From contig NZ_JAFCNB010000005.1 in the NCBI RefSeq assembly GCF_017896165.1, positions 310,001 through 374,000 of the forward strand: a DNA stretch of 64,000 nt. The letters are read 5' to 3'. Below are positions 15,986-24,494 of the stretch, piece after piece (within the stretch, counting starts at the first letter, position 1; every line of letters starts with the position of its first letter). The stretch is from Microbispora oryzae. Lineage in GTDB: Bacteria > Actinomycetota > Actinomycetes > Streptosporangiales > Streptosporangiaceae. The notes below the pieces were generated by a model. It searched no databases. It saw nothing but the letters and a program-made list of their open reading frames with translations, and was not told the DNA's origin. A program made the position numbers and the translations under genes.

Positions 15986-16126
15986 CGTCTTCCCCACCGG
16001 AATGGCTCTCACGTCAGGCAATCGTCCCAGACTCGAGTTACGGCCGTACGGCCGTCTCCCCAAATTGTGATCAAAACCGTCAGGCGACGTCGAGGGTTGT
16101 CCCAGGACCAGGTAACTTTTGGTGCC

Positions 16127-16765
16127 ATGGAGACCCTCGTCGTCGACCACCCGCTCGTCGCCCACAAGCTCACCACCCTGCGCGACGTGCGGACCGACTC
16201 GCCGACCTTCCGCAGGCTCGCCGACGAACTGGTCACCCTGCTCGCGTACGAGGCGACCCGCGACGTCCGCGTCACCGACGTGACGGTCGACACCCCGCTC
16301 GCCCCAGCCCACGGAGTGCGGCTCGCCCGCCCGGCCCCGATCGTGGTGCCCATCCTGCGGGCCGGCCTCGGGATGCTCGACGGGATGACCCGGCTGCTGC
16401 CCACGGCCGAGGTCGGCTTCCTCGGGATGATCCGCGACGAGTCGACGCTCAAGGCGCAGACCTACGCGACGCGCCTGCCCGACGACCTGTCGGGGCGGCA
16501 GTGCTACGTGCTCGACCCGATGCTGGCCACCGGCGGCACCCTCGCCGCGGCCGTCCAGTTCCTCTTCGACCGCGGCGCCGAGGACGTCACCGCGATCTGC
16601 CTGCTTGCCGCGCCGGAGGGCCTCACGCGCATGGACGAGGCCTTCCAGGGGACGGGCAAGCCCGTCCGCGTCGTCACCGCCGCCCTCGACGAGCGGCTCA
16701 ACGAGAACGGCTACATCGTGCCGGGTCTCGGAGACGCTGGAGATCGCCTGTACGGCGTGGTCTGA
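16127..16765 (+). CDS. upp: Uracil phosphoribosyltransferase
   Basis: Salvage enzyme converting uracil and PRPP to UMP. The 212-residue length matches the family. Motifs: [13 protein letters not shown] at the N terminus, [14 protein letters not shown], the PRPP-binding loop [16 protein letters not shown], and the uracil-binding C terminus [18 protein letters not shown]. No Shine-Dalgarno precedes ATG 16127; the upstream sequence AGGTAACTTTTGGTGCC may hold a promoter directly before the start, implying a leaderless mRNA. Divergent from the tadA operon, a common actinobacterial arrangement. Confidence 0.96.
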   Translation: METLVVDHPLVAHKLTTLRDVRTDSPTFRRLADELVTLLAYEATRDVRVTDVTVDTPLAPAHGVRLARPAPIVVPILRAGLGMLDGMTRLLPTAEVGFLGMIRDESTLKAQTYATRLPDDLSGRQCYVLDPMLATGGTLAAAVQFLFDRGAEDVTAICLLAAPEGLTRMDEAFQGTGKPVRVVTAALDERLNENGYIVPGLGDAGDRLYGVV

Positions 16766-16876
16766 CCCCTTCCGCCATCGTTTCCCGTCATAGTTACATC
16801 GCGTGCCCACGAGGGTACGTAGAGTGACGTCGACGTCTCTTCGCGTTACGCGAGCGGCGCGCCACCAGGGAGAGGG

Positions 16877-17095
16877 ATGAGCCAGCTTCCGGGCGACGAG
16901 CGCTACGAGCAGCTCGAGGCCCTGCTCAGGGAGGAGTTCGCGGGGGTGCACCCCGCCGCGACCGTCACCCGTTGTGTCGAGGCCGCGCACCATGGGGCGG
17001 TGGAGGTGACCGGCTCCGCTCCCCCGGCGCTGGTCGAGCGCATCGCCCGCAAACATCTCCGGGTCCTGGCGACCGCCGCCGCGGAGCGGAAGTGA
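16877..17095 (+). CDS. Small conserved helical protein (72 aa)
   Basis: A 72-residue soluble protein with strong GGGAGAGGG Shine-Dalgarno before ATG 16877. Its sequence (LEALLREEFAGVHPAATVTRCVEAA, then PPALVERIARKHLRVLA) predicts three helices. I recognise it as the kind of three-helix-bundle protein widespread in actinomycetes, without a known function. It stands alone between upp and the small membrane genes. Confidence 0.78.
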   Translation: MSQLPGDERYEQLEALLREEFAGVHPAATVTRCVEAAHHGAVEVTGSAPPALVERIARKHLRVLATAAAERK

Positions 17096-17171
17096 CGCCG
17101 GCTGTCGGAGTGGCGGGCCTGTGGGTGTTTCACACCTTTACCGAACGGCCGCCCTGGGTAATCTATAAGTC

Positions 17172-17348
17172 ATGGGAGTGGTGACGGCAGTGCAGGGCAA
17201 GAAGATCGTCAAGTGGGGTGCGATCGTCATGGTCGGTTACTACCTGCTCGCGCGGCCAACTGACGCCGCACACACAGTGCACGGCGCCTTCGACGGGATG
17301 GTGAGTGCGGCGAACTCGATGGCCCAGTTCTTCGCCACCCTGACATGA
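17172..17348 (+). CDS. 58-residue membrane peptide coupled to a PH-domain gene
   Basis: Encodes MGVVTAVQGKKIVKWGAIVM followed by VGYYLLARPTDAAHTVHGAF and an alanine-rich C terminus ending FFATLT. One hydrophobic segment (about residues 15-27) may anchor it, followed by an amphipathic helix. Its stop overlaps the ATG of the PH-domain gene by four bases (ATGA), strong evidence that it is translated. No Shine-Dalgarno is obvious; an upstream in-frame alternative was not seen. The family is unknown to me, though small genes in this position occur in related genomes. Confidence 0.72.
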   Translation: MGVVTAVQGKKIVKWGAIVMVGYYLLARPTDAAHTVHGAFDGMVSAANSMAQFFATLT

Positions 17349-17875
17349 GACTTGTGACCCACGGGGACTCCGCCCCGTCGTCGGTCAACCGTTACCTTCT
17401 CCCCCACGAACATCAGGTCATCATGGTGCGGCGTCACCCCGCCGTGCTCCTCCGGCCGATCGCCGAGATCTTCGGCGGGCTCATCCTGGCCGGTCTGCTC
17501 AGCAAATGGCTGAGCGACAGCGGCGCCGGCCAGATCCTCGTCCTCGTCTGGTGGGCCTGGTTGCTGCTCCTCGTCCGCTTCGTGTGGAAAGTGGCGGAGT
17601 GGTCGGTCGACTACTTCGTCGTGACGTCCCAGCGAATGCTCCTCACCACCGGACTCATCACGCGCAAGGTCGCGATGATGCCCCTGAGCAAGGTCACCGA
17701 CATGAGCTTCCAGCGCTCGCTCCTCGGCCGCATGCTCGGCTATGGCGAGTTCGTCATGGAGTCGGCCGGCCAGGATCAGGCGCTGCGGACCGTGCCGCAC
17801 ATCCCCTATCCGGAGACCTTGTATCTGGAGGTCTGTCAGATGATCTTCCCCAGCAAGGACGGAGACGACGACTAG
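17345..17875 (+). CDS. Membrane protein with bacterial PH-like domain (YdbS/bPH2)
   Basis: A 176-residue protein. Two hydrophobic helices (about residues 36-53 and 62-80, including ILVLVWWAWLLLLVRFVW) precede a bPH2 domain: DYFVVTSQRMLLTTGLITRKVAMMPLSKVTDMSFQRSLLGRMLGYGEFVMESAG is the classical core pattern. It should sit in the membrane with the PH-like domain cytoplasmic. Coupled to the 58-residue gene upstream through an ATGA overlap. Biochemical role of the family is unknown. Confidence 0.9.
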   Translation: MRLVTHGDSAPSSVNRYLLPHEHQVIMVRRHPAVLLRPIAEIFGGLILAGLLSKWLSDSGAGQILVLVWWAWLLLLVRFVWKVAEWSVDYFVVTSQRMLLTTGLITRKVAMMPLSKVTDMSFQRSLLGRMLGYGEFVMESAGQDQALRTVPHIPYPETLYLEVCQMIFPSKDGDDD

Positions 17876-18032
17876 CGCGTCGCCGCGTTACCGTCCGCTC
17901 ACCGTTCGCTCATCGTTCGGATCTCGTGATCGAACCTTCACCGTCGTGATTCTTGACGGAGGGTTACACGATTCGGTCGCTTCATGCCATTATGGCGACA
18001 CCATTGACCATTCCCCCGCCCTGAGAGATCAG

Positions 18033-19361
18033 ATGCCGAGTCAGGGAACCATCGGTGACCGCGTCCGTGGATTGCGGTTGAGCAGGCGTATGTCCCAGGC
18101 CCAGCTGGCCGGACCCGACCTGTCGGACAGCTATGTATCCCTCATCGAGTCCGGAAAGCGGACGCCTACACCAGTTGTGGCGCGCCTGCTCGCCGAGCGG
18201 CTCGGGTGCACCACCGAGTTCCTGCTGCACGGCATAGAACCTCGGCAGCGCATCGACACCGAGCTCGGCTTGCGGCATGCCGAGCTCGAGCTTTATCACG
18301 GCGACCCCGCCGTGGCCGCCGAGCGCTTCGGGGAGATCGTCAAGGCGGCCGGCGAGGACAACGCCATGCTGGCCGCCCACGCCCGGATGGGGGTGGCCCG
18401 ATCGCTGGAGAGGCAGGGCCACACCGGTCAGGCGGTCGAGGCCTTCGAGGGGCTCCGCCGTGAGGCGGCGGCCCACCCCGAGCGCCTCGCCGACCTTCCC
18501 CTGACGATCGCCCTGTGCCGGTGCTACGAGCTGGCGGGCGACCGCCTGCGCGCCCGCGACCTCGGTGCCCAGGCGTTGCTCCAGGTCGACAAGCTCGGGT
18601 TCGCCGAGGGTGAGCTCGCGATCGACCTCGCGCTCGCCCTGGTCGAGGCCGGTTCCGGCCTGCCGTACGTCACGCGGGTGCTGGACGCCGTCGGCCTTCC
18701 CGAGACGGAGGACCGCGGCGCCGAGGTGACGGCGCTCTGGCAGGCGAGCGTCACCGCCGCCGAAGGGGAGGACTCCGCGCTGGCCGTCCAGCTCGCCGAG
18801 GACGCCCTGGCGGCGGGCCGCCCGGCCAGGATCGCCGTGAGCGCCGCGCGCATCGCGACGCGGTGGGCCCGGCTGGTCGCGGCCGAGCCGGAGAACGGCG
18901 ATTTGGACCGAGCCAACGAGCTCGCCGGAGCGGCGACCCACGTTTTCGCCGGGTTCCCCTCGGAGCGGATGGAGCACGCGCGCAGCCTCGTCGTCCTGGG
19001 CACCGTGCGGCTGCGTTGCGGCGACCCCCAGTCCGCCGCGGAGATGGCCGACCGCGCACTCGACCTGCTGGTCGGCGTGCGGGAGCCGATCGCCGCCACC
19101 GCCCACATGGTGCTCGCCGAAGCGGCTTTGGCACGATCCGAAGACGCGACTCGCGCACTGCGGCGGGCCCGGGAGCTGCTCGTCGGCACCCCGGTCTCGA
19201 CGGCCCGCGAGGCGGCGCGAGCCTGGCGGATGCTCGGCGACCTCTGGGGGCAGGCCGGTGACCTCGAGCAGCAGGCGGAGGCATATCGTAGAGCCCTGGA
19301 AGCCGTGGGCATCCGCGTGAACATGCCGGGCTCCACGACCTCGGCGGTGCTCGCCAGATAG
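18033..19361 (+). CDS. XRE-type HTH regulator with TPR repeats
   Basis: A 442-residue regulator. Residues about 8-62 form an XRE/Cro HTH (VRGLRLSRRMSQAQLAGPDLSDSYVSLIESGKRTPT). The rest is helical repeat: TPR-like units such as HAELELYHGDPAVAAERF, ARSLERQGHTGQAVEAFEGL and AARAWRMLGDLWGQAGDLEQQAEAYRRAL. Such proteins often respond to peptides or partner proteins; no partner gene is adjacent. ATG 18033 follows GAGAGATCAG. The upstream region 17876-18032 contains TTGACG at 17953-17958, a possible -35 element. Confidence 0.88.
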   Translation: MPSQGTIGDRVRGLRLSRRMSQAQLAGPDLSDSYVSLIESGKRTPTPVVARLLAERLGCTTEFLLHGIEPRQRIDTELGLRHAELELYHGDPAVAAERFGEIVKAAGEDNAMLAAHARMGVARSLERQGHTGQAVEAFEGLRREAAAHPERLADLPLTIALCRCYELAGDRLRARDLGAQALLQVDKLGFAEGELAIDLALALVEAGSGLPYVTRVLDAVGLPETEDRGAEVTALWQASVTAAEGEDSALAVQLAEDALAAGRPARIAVSAARIATRWARLVAAEPENGDLDRANELAGAATHVFAGFPSERMEHARSLVVLGTVRLRCGDPQSAAEMADRALDLLVGVREPIAATAHMVLAEAALARSEDATRALRRARELLVGTPVSTAREAARAWRMLGDLWGQAGDLEQQAEAYRRALEAVGIRVNMPGSTTSAVLAR

Positions 19362-19370
19362 GCCTCCCTG

Positions 19371-19396
19371 GAGCCCCGGATTTGTCTTGGGGGCTC
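19371..19396 (+). terminator. Terminator after the HTH-TPR gene
   Basis: GAGCCCC (19371-19377) pairs with GGGGCTC (19390-19396) over a 12-base T/G-rich loop, followed by an A/T-rich stretch (GGAATAATTAGG). It separates the HTH-TPR gene from the FadR-type regulator. Confidence 0.7.
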
Positions 19397-19460
19397 TGGA
19401 ATAATTAGGGTCGACCTTTCATTCCGTCATAGGATGATTGGCTACCCAAAGGAGGCTGAC

Positions 19461-20150
19461 GTGAGCCTGCGGACGGCGCAGCGGGCGTCTCTCGTGGACC
19501 AGGTGATCGACCAGCTCAAGGAGCAGATCACCTCTGGTTCCTGGCAGATGCATGCCAAGATCCCCACTGAGACCGTGCTCGCCGAGCAGCTGGGAGTCGG
19601 CCGCAACACGGTGCGGGAGGCCGTACGCGCGCTGACGCACGCGGGTCTCCTGGAGTGCCGGCAGGGCGACGGGACCTACGTGCGCGCCACGAGCGAGCTG
19701 TCGGGGGCGATGGCCCGGCGGCTCAGAGCGGCGGAGCAGCTCGAGATCCTGGAGGTCCGGCGCGCCCTGGAGGTCGAGGCGGCCCGGCTCGCCGCGACCC
19801 GGCGGACCGCCGAGGACATCACGGCGATCGAGGCTGCTCTGGCCGAGCGGGAGAAGGCCTGGGCGGGCGGCGACCCCGACGCGTTCGTCGAGACCGACCT
19901 GGCCTTCCACGTGGCCGTGGTCAAGGCCACCCACAACCGGGTGCTGATGGACCTCTACGTGGACTTCTCCGCCGCACTCCGGGCCAGCATCGCGGCGGCG
20001 GGCGGCTCACTGGAGCAGAACTACATCCCTCACGACGCGATCGTGCGGGCCATCGCGGCGGGCGACGCCGCGGCGGCCGAGCGGGCCGGCCACGCCTGCA
20101 TGGAGCACATCCTGATCGCGCTCACCGACTCCGCGAACCTCGCATCCTGA
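19461..20150 (+). CDS. FadR-type GntR transcriptional regulator (FCD domain)
   Basis: A 229-residue regulator with a winged helix (LKEQITSGSWQMHAKIPTETVLAEQLGVGRNTVREAVRALTHAGLLECRQGDGTYV) and a helical FCD effector domain whose metal/ligand residues are suggested by EILEVRRALEVEAARLAA, DLAFHVAVVKATHN and HDAIVRAI. GTG 19461 is the start because a perfect AAAGGAGG lies 5 bases upstream; an ATG 27 bases earlier lacks one. The natural operon is not adjacent, so the effector (organic acid or amino acid is usual) is unknown. Confidence 0.92.
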   Translation: MSLRTAQRASLVDQVIDQLKEQITSGSWQMHAKIPTETVLAEQLGVGRNTVREAVRALTHAGLLECRQGDGTYVRATSELSGAMARRLRAAEQLEILEVRRALEVEAARLAATRRTAEDITAIEAALAEREKAWAGGDPDAFVETDLAFHVAVVKATHNRVLMDLYVDFSAALRASIAAAGGSLEQNYIPHDAIVRAIAAGDAAAAERAGHACMEHILIALTDSANLAS

Positions 20151-20303
20151 TCCCCACTTCTCATCACCCCTTCGGATCGTCCCCCTCTGATCGCCCCTAC
20201 AGACTGCCCCTTCTGATCACGGCCTGAGTCGCGTCTCCCGCCGGCTCGGCCCCCGCCGAACTACCGCACCGCCGTCCCGGACGTCCGGGACGGCGGCACG
20301 CGG

Positions 20304-21395
20304 TCAGCCGAGCCGCAGCGACATCACGAGATAGCGGAAGACGGGGTCGTCTCCCTCGTCGGCGATCAGGGCCGGGCGGGTCGGCGAGTCCATGGTGATC
20401 CGGACGCGCTCGGTCTCCACCCCGGCCAGGCCGTCGAGCAGGAAGTGCGGCTGGAAGGCGATCTGGATGTCGGGGCCGTCGAGGTCGGCCTCCATCACCT
20501 CTGCGCCCCGGCCGATGTCGCCGCCGCCGGCCTGGATCAGCACCTGTCCGGGCGAGAACGACAGTCGCACGGCGGTGTTGCGCTCGGCGACGAGCGACAC
20601 CCTCTTGATCGCCTCCACCAGCGGCGCGACGACCAGCTCGGCGCGGATCGGCCACTCCTGCGTCAGCCGGGCGCGGTAGTCGATGAACTGCTCGTCGAGC
20701 AGCCGCACCGTGGTCACCCGGCCCTGGCTCTCGAACCCGGCCACGCCGTCCCCCAGGCCGATCGCGACCTCCCCGGCGCGGAGCGAGCGGGCCACCTCGA
20801 CCAGCACCCGGGCGGGGACCACAACTCCGTGCCGGTCGTCCGCCCGCTCGGGATGCCAGAGGAACTCCCTGGCCGCGATGCGATACCGGTCGGTGGCCGC
20901 CATGGCGACCTGGACGCCGTCGATGTCGAGCCGGATGCCGGTCAGCATGGGGATGGTGTCGTCGCGGCTCGCCGCCGCGGCCACCTGGCCGACCGCCGTG
21001 GCGAACAGCCCGCCGCCCACAGCACCGATCCTGGGCGGCATGACCGGCATCGCCGGGAAGTCGTCCTCCGGCATGGTGATCAGGCCGAACTCGGCGCTGC
21101 CGCAGGTCAGAACCGCCTCGGGCCCGCTCATGACCAGCTCGACCGGCTGGGCGGGCAGACTGCGGGTGATCTCCGCGAGCACCCGGCCGGGAATGACCAC
21201 CCGGCCCGGCTCCGCGACGTCGGCCTCCACCTCGGCCCTGGCGGACACCTCGTAGTCGAACGCGGAGATCCGCAGACCGTCGTCCGCCTCCAGCAGCAGG
21301 CCGGAGAGCACGGGGACGGCCGGCCGCGCCGGGAGCACCCGGGCCGCCCAGGCCACCGCCTCGGCCAGAACGTCATGGTTGACCTGGAACTTCAT
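20304..21395 (-). CDS. DNA polymerase III beta-clamp paralogue
   Basis: A 363-residue sliding-clamp homologue. It has the three repeated clamp domains: N-terminal LAEAVAWAARVLPARPAVPVLSGLLLEA, central LLFATAVGQVAAAASRDDTIPMLTGIRL with AATDRYRIAARE, and C-terminal IQIAFQPHFLLDGLAGVETERVRI ending PVFRYLVMSLRLG, the last residues normally forming the partner-binding pocket. It is not next to dnaA or recF, so it is probably a second copy such as the one known in Streptomyces, not the replicative dnaN. ATG 21393-21395 has GGAGG with 5-base spacing. Confidence 0.9.
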   Translation of the reverse strand: MKFQVNHDVLAEAVAWAARVLPARPAVPVLSGLLLEADDGLRISAFDYEVSARAEVEADVAEPGRVVIPGRVLAEITRSLPAQPVELVMSGPEAVLTCGSAEFGLITMPEDDFPAMPVMPPRIGAVGGGLFATAVGQVAAAASRDDTIPMLTGIRLDIDGVQVAMAATDRYRIAAREFLWHPERADDRHGVVVPARVLVEVARSLRAGEVAIGLGDGVAGFESQGRVTTVRLLDEQFIDYRARLTQEWPIRAELVVAPLVEAIKRVSLVAERNTAVRLSFSPGQVLIQAGGGDIGRGAEVMEADLDGPDIQIAFQPHFLLDGLAGVETERVRITMDSPTRPALIADEGDDPVFRYLVMSLRLG

Positions 21396-21508
21396 CCCGA
21401 CCTCCGCACACCGTGCCCCGTTCAGGGCGACCGTTCGATGGCAACGGTAGCCGCCGCCACCGACATTCGGCCGGGTTCCGAGACGGCCGGCGGCCGACTG
21501 GGAGAGCA

Positions 21509-22156
21509 CTATCGGCTGTTGAGGAACGCCAGGACCGCCAGCACCCGGCGGTTGTCGTCGTCGGAGGGCGCGAGGCCGAGCTTGGCGAAGATGCCGGCCG
21601 TGTGCTTGCCGACGGCGCTGTCGCTCAGATGGAGCCGCTGGGCGATCGCGGCGTTCGACCTGCCCTCGGCCATCAACTCCAGCACGTCGCGCTCCCGCGG
21701 CGTGAGGCGCCCGACGGGCTCGTTGCCCGCGTTGCGGGCCAGCAGCCTGGCGATGACCTCGGGATCCATCGCCGTGCCACCCGCGGCGACCCGCCTGACC
21801 GCGTCCACGAACTGCGCCCCGTTGAAGACGCGGTCCTTGAGCAGGTAGCCCACCGCGCCGGTGCCGTCGGCGAGCAGTTCCCTGGCGTAGAGCTGCTCGA
21901 CGTGCTGCGACAGCACCAGGACGGGCAGGCCCGGAAACCGCCGGCGGGCGGCGAGCGACGCCTGCAGTCCCTCGTCGGTGAACGTGGGCGGGAGCCGCAC
22001 GTCGACGACGGCGACATCGGGACGCTCCCTGACCAGGGCGTCGGCGAGCTCCGGGCCGGACTCAACGGCCGCGACCACGGTCAGCCCGTGCGCCTCCAGC
22101 AGGTGCGCCAGCCCCTCTCTGAGCAGGTGCAGGTCTTCGGCGATGACCACCCTCAC
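21509..22156 (-). CDS. NarL/LuxR-type response regulator
   Basis: A 215-residue DNA-binding response regulator. The receiver domain starts RVVIAEDLHLLREGL and includes the phosphoacceptor Asp in VAVVDVRLPPTFTDEG and the Lys in GYLLKDRVF. The C-terminal LuxR helix-turn-helix reads LTPRERDVLELMAEGRSNAAIAQRLHLSDSAVGKH. Start GTG 22154-22156 overlaps the kinase stop by four bases, fixing the pair as one operon. The likely target is the divergent ABC exporter at 23780, since this arrangement is common in actinomycetes. Confidence 0.93.
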   Translation of the reverse strand: MRVVIAEDLHLLREGLAHLLEAHGLTVVAAVESGPELADALVRERPDVAVVDVRLPPTFTDEGLQASLAARRRFPGLPVLVLSQHVEQLYARELLADGTGAVGYLLKDRVFNGAQFVDAVRRVAAGGTAMDPEVIARLLARNAGNEPVGRLTPRERDVLELMAEGRSNAAIAQRLHLSDSAVGKHTAGIFAKLGLAPSDDDNRRVLAVLAFLNSR

Positions 22157-23646
22157 GCGTCGTCCCCGGTGTTCTGTCCGTGCCCCGCCGACAGGGTGAT
22201 CCCCGTCACGAGCATGGCCGATCCCAAAACGATCATGCCCAGGATCGTCGGCCACTGGAACGACCCGGGCAGATACAGGGCGAGGAACCAGGACCTCTCT
22301 GACATGCCTACTATTTTGAACGCTCCCGCGACGAGCCCCTGCGGGAAGATGGGCAGCCAGCACAGTCCCCAGCAGACGGCCGCCACGATCGTCCGCCAGG
22401 TCGCCGCGGGCGGCCGTGCCGACGGCACCGCGCGGGGCAGCTCGACGACGGCGGTGGTGGGGCCGCCCACGGGGCTGCTCACCGCCAGGACCCCGTCGAA
22501 GGCCGCCAGCCTCCGTTCGACGCCGGTGAGGCCCGTGCCGCGCGAGGCGTCCGCCCCGCCCCGGCCGTCGTCGGTCACCGTGATCCGCAGGCTGGTGCCG
22601 TGCGCGCTGACGTCGATCGACGCCTCGCTCGCTCCGCCGTGCCGTACGGCGTTGGCGAGCAGCTCACTCACCGCGAAGTAGGCGGCCGACTCCAGCGGCG
22701 TGTCGAGCCTGCCGGGCAGCTCGACGGTCACGTGCGCGCGGAGCGGCGTGTCGAGCGCGAGGGCCCGCACGGCGTCGCCCAGGCCACGCTCGGCGAGGAC
22801 CGGGGGATGGATGCCGCGCACGAGCCGCCGCAGCTCCCGCAGGGCCGTCGCGGAGGCGTCCCTGGCCTTGACCAGCAGCGCCTTGGCCGCGGCGGGATCG
22901 GAGTCGATCAGCTCCTCGGCCGCGCCGATCGTCATGCCGATCGCGACCAGGCGGGCCTGGGCGCCGTCGTGCAGGTCGCGCTCGATCCGGCGCAGCTCCG
23001 CGGCCTGCGAGTCGACGACGTCCGTACGGGTCCGGGTGAGATCGGCGACCTGCCGGGCGAGCCTGGCCCGCTCGGTCGGGCCGAGCAGGGCGCACGCGAA
23101 CAGTCCGTACGCCCGGACGGCCCAGGGGGCGTACCAGCGAGCCGTCACGAGGGCGAGCAGCGGCCAGGCGAGGCCCACCATGTCACCGTGCGCGAGCTGG
23201 ACCGCGCCGAGGGCCACGAGGATCACCGGAGCGCCGGCGAGCAGGCCGCCCGACCAGACGTCCACGGCGAGGAATCCGAGATCGCGCCAGGTCGCCGGAT
23301 CTCTGACCAGCCAGGCCCAGCGCTGCTTGCCGGCCGGGACACGGGGAGTGCGGTAAAGGGTGCGACCGTCGCGATACCAGCCGCCCGGCAGCGGCCGCGG
23401 CGGGGCGGGCGGGGGCAGGTAGGGCTCGTCGACGGCCGCCCCGGCCCAGTCGCGCGCCAGCCGCCGGCTGAGCCGGGTCATGGCCCGCACCAGCCGCACG
23501 GTCGGGAAGAAGACGAACACCAGCCCGATCAGGAAGCTGAGCAGCACCCCGACCAGCGCGACCGCGGCGACCACCTGCCCGAGCACCGCCACCCCGAGGA
23601 GCGCGGCCCCTCGCAGGACGGTCCGCACGGTTCCGATCTGGTCCAT
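22153..23646 (-). CDS. NarL-type sensor histidine kinase with membrane segments on both sides
   Basis: A 497-residue kinase. N-terminal helices (about residues 11-50 and two more at 130-180) form a sensor region of the kind found in actinobacterial HisKA_3 kinases. The phosphoacceptor His is in RRIERDLHDGAQARLVAIGM near residue 225; the ATPase domain carries ELLANAVRHGGAS (N box) and VTDDGRGGADASRGTGLTGVERRL (G box). After it, two further hydrophobic helices span about residues 430-490 (TIVAAVCWGLCWLPIF and ILGMIVLGSAMLVTGI), an unusual C-terminal membrane extension. It is divergent from an ABC exporter, so the pair probably senses envelope stress or an antibiotic. Confidence 0.92.
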   Translation of the reverse strand: MDQIGTVRTVLRGAALLGVAVLGQVVAAVALVGVLLSFLIGLVFVFFPTVRLVRAMTRLSRRLARDWAGAAVDEPYLPPPAPPRPLPGGWYRDGRTLYRTPRVPAGKQRWAWLVRDPATWRDLGFLAVDVWSGGLLAGAPVILVALGAVQLAHGDMVGLAWPLLALVTARWYAPWAVRAYGLFACALLGPTERARLARQVADLTRTRTDVVDSQAAELRRIERDLHDGAQARLVAIGMTIGAAEELIDSDPAAAKALLVKARDASATALRELRRLVRGIHPPVLAERGLGDAVRALALDTPLRAHVTVELPGRLDTPLESAAYFAVSELLANAVRHGGASEASIDVSAHGTSLRITVTDDGRGGADASRGTGLTGVERRLAAFDGVLAVSSPVGGPTTAVVELPRAVPSARPPAATWRTIVAAVCWGLCWLPIFPQGLVAGAFKIVGMSERSWFLALYLPGSFQWPTILGMIVLGSAMLVTGITLSAGHGQNTGDDA

Positions 23647-23779
23647 GCCCGTCAGTGTGCTGCAGAGCCGCGACCGTGCACAGTGGCGTCAGACGCCCGG
23701 CCGGGGTGGGGGAAAGTGCACCCCCGCCGGGTTTCCAGCCGCATTCCGGCCGCGCCGCCGCGTTCCTAGCCTCGGCGGC

Positions 23780-24484
23780 ATGGCAATCATCACCGTGGAA
23801 CACCTGCGCAAGACGTACGGAGCGCACACCGCGGTCGACGACGTCTCGTTCTCGGTCGAGGAGGGCGAGATCTTCGGCATCGTCGGCCGCAACGGCGCGG
23901 GCAAGTCGACGACCGTCGAATGCGTCGCCGGCCTGCGCGTCCCCACGTCGGGGCGCGTCGAGGTCGGCGCCGACCTGAAGGAGGAGGTGGGCGTCCAGCT
24001 CCAGGACTGCCGCCTGCCCGACAAGATCCGCGTCGGGGAGGCGCTCGACCTCTACGCGTCGTTCTACTCCCGGCCCGCCGACTGGCGGGCGCTGCTCGAC
24101 GAGGTCGGCCTCGATCCGCGCCGGACGTTCGCCACGTTGTCGGGCGGGCAGCGCCAGCGGCTGTCGCTCGCGCTCGCCCTGGTGGGCTCTCCCAGGATCG
24201 CCATCCTCGACGAGCTCACCACCGGTCTCGACCCCCTTGCGCGCCGGGACACCTGGGAGCTGATCACCAGGGTGCGGGAGCGGGGCGTCACGGTCGTGCT
24301 GGTCACCCACTTCATGGAGGAGGCCGAGCGGCTCTGCGACCGGGTCGCCGTCATCGCCGGCGGCCGGGTGCTCGCGCTCGACACGCCGTCCGGCCTGGTC
24401 GAGCGGGCCGGCGTCACCCCTCAGGTGACGCGCGCCACGCTCGACGACGCCTTCCTCGCCCTCACCGATCACCCGTCCGACTAG
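23780..24484 (+). CDS. ABC transporter ATP-binding protein (drug/antibiotic export type)
   Basis: A 234-residue ATPase: Walker A GRNGAGKST at about residue 39, Q-loop near VGVQLQD, ABC signature LSGGQRQRLSLALALVGS, Walker B IAILDELTTGLDP, and the switch His in VTHFMEEAERLCDRVAVI. It is shorter than most members of the DrrA/CcmA-like class, chiefly between Walker A and the Q-loop. ATG 23780 starts 11 bases after CGGCGG; no strong Shine-Dalgarno. Ten bases separate it from the permease. Confidence 0.93.
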   Translation: MAIITVEHLRKTYGAHTAVDDVSFSVEEGEIFGIVGRNGAGKSTTVECVAGLRVPTSGRVEVGADLKEEVGVQLQDCRLPDKIRVGEALDLYASFYSRPADWRALLDEVGLDPRRTFATLSGGQRQRLSLALALVGSPRIAILDELTTGLDPLARRDTWELITRVRERGVTVVLVTHFMEEAERLCDRVAVIAGGRVLALDTPSGLVERAGVTPQVTRATLDDAFLALTDHPSD

Positions 24485-24494
24485 GAGACGAACC

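Noticed and set aside
20151-20303. Regulatory repeat (CCCTTCTGATC-like) after the FadR gene
   Set aside because: Several C/T-rich TCTGATC-like copies are seen, but they are irregular and degenerate, so I could not support a repeat element.
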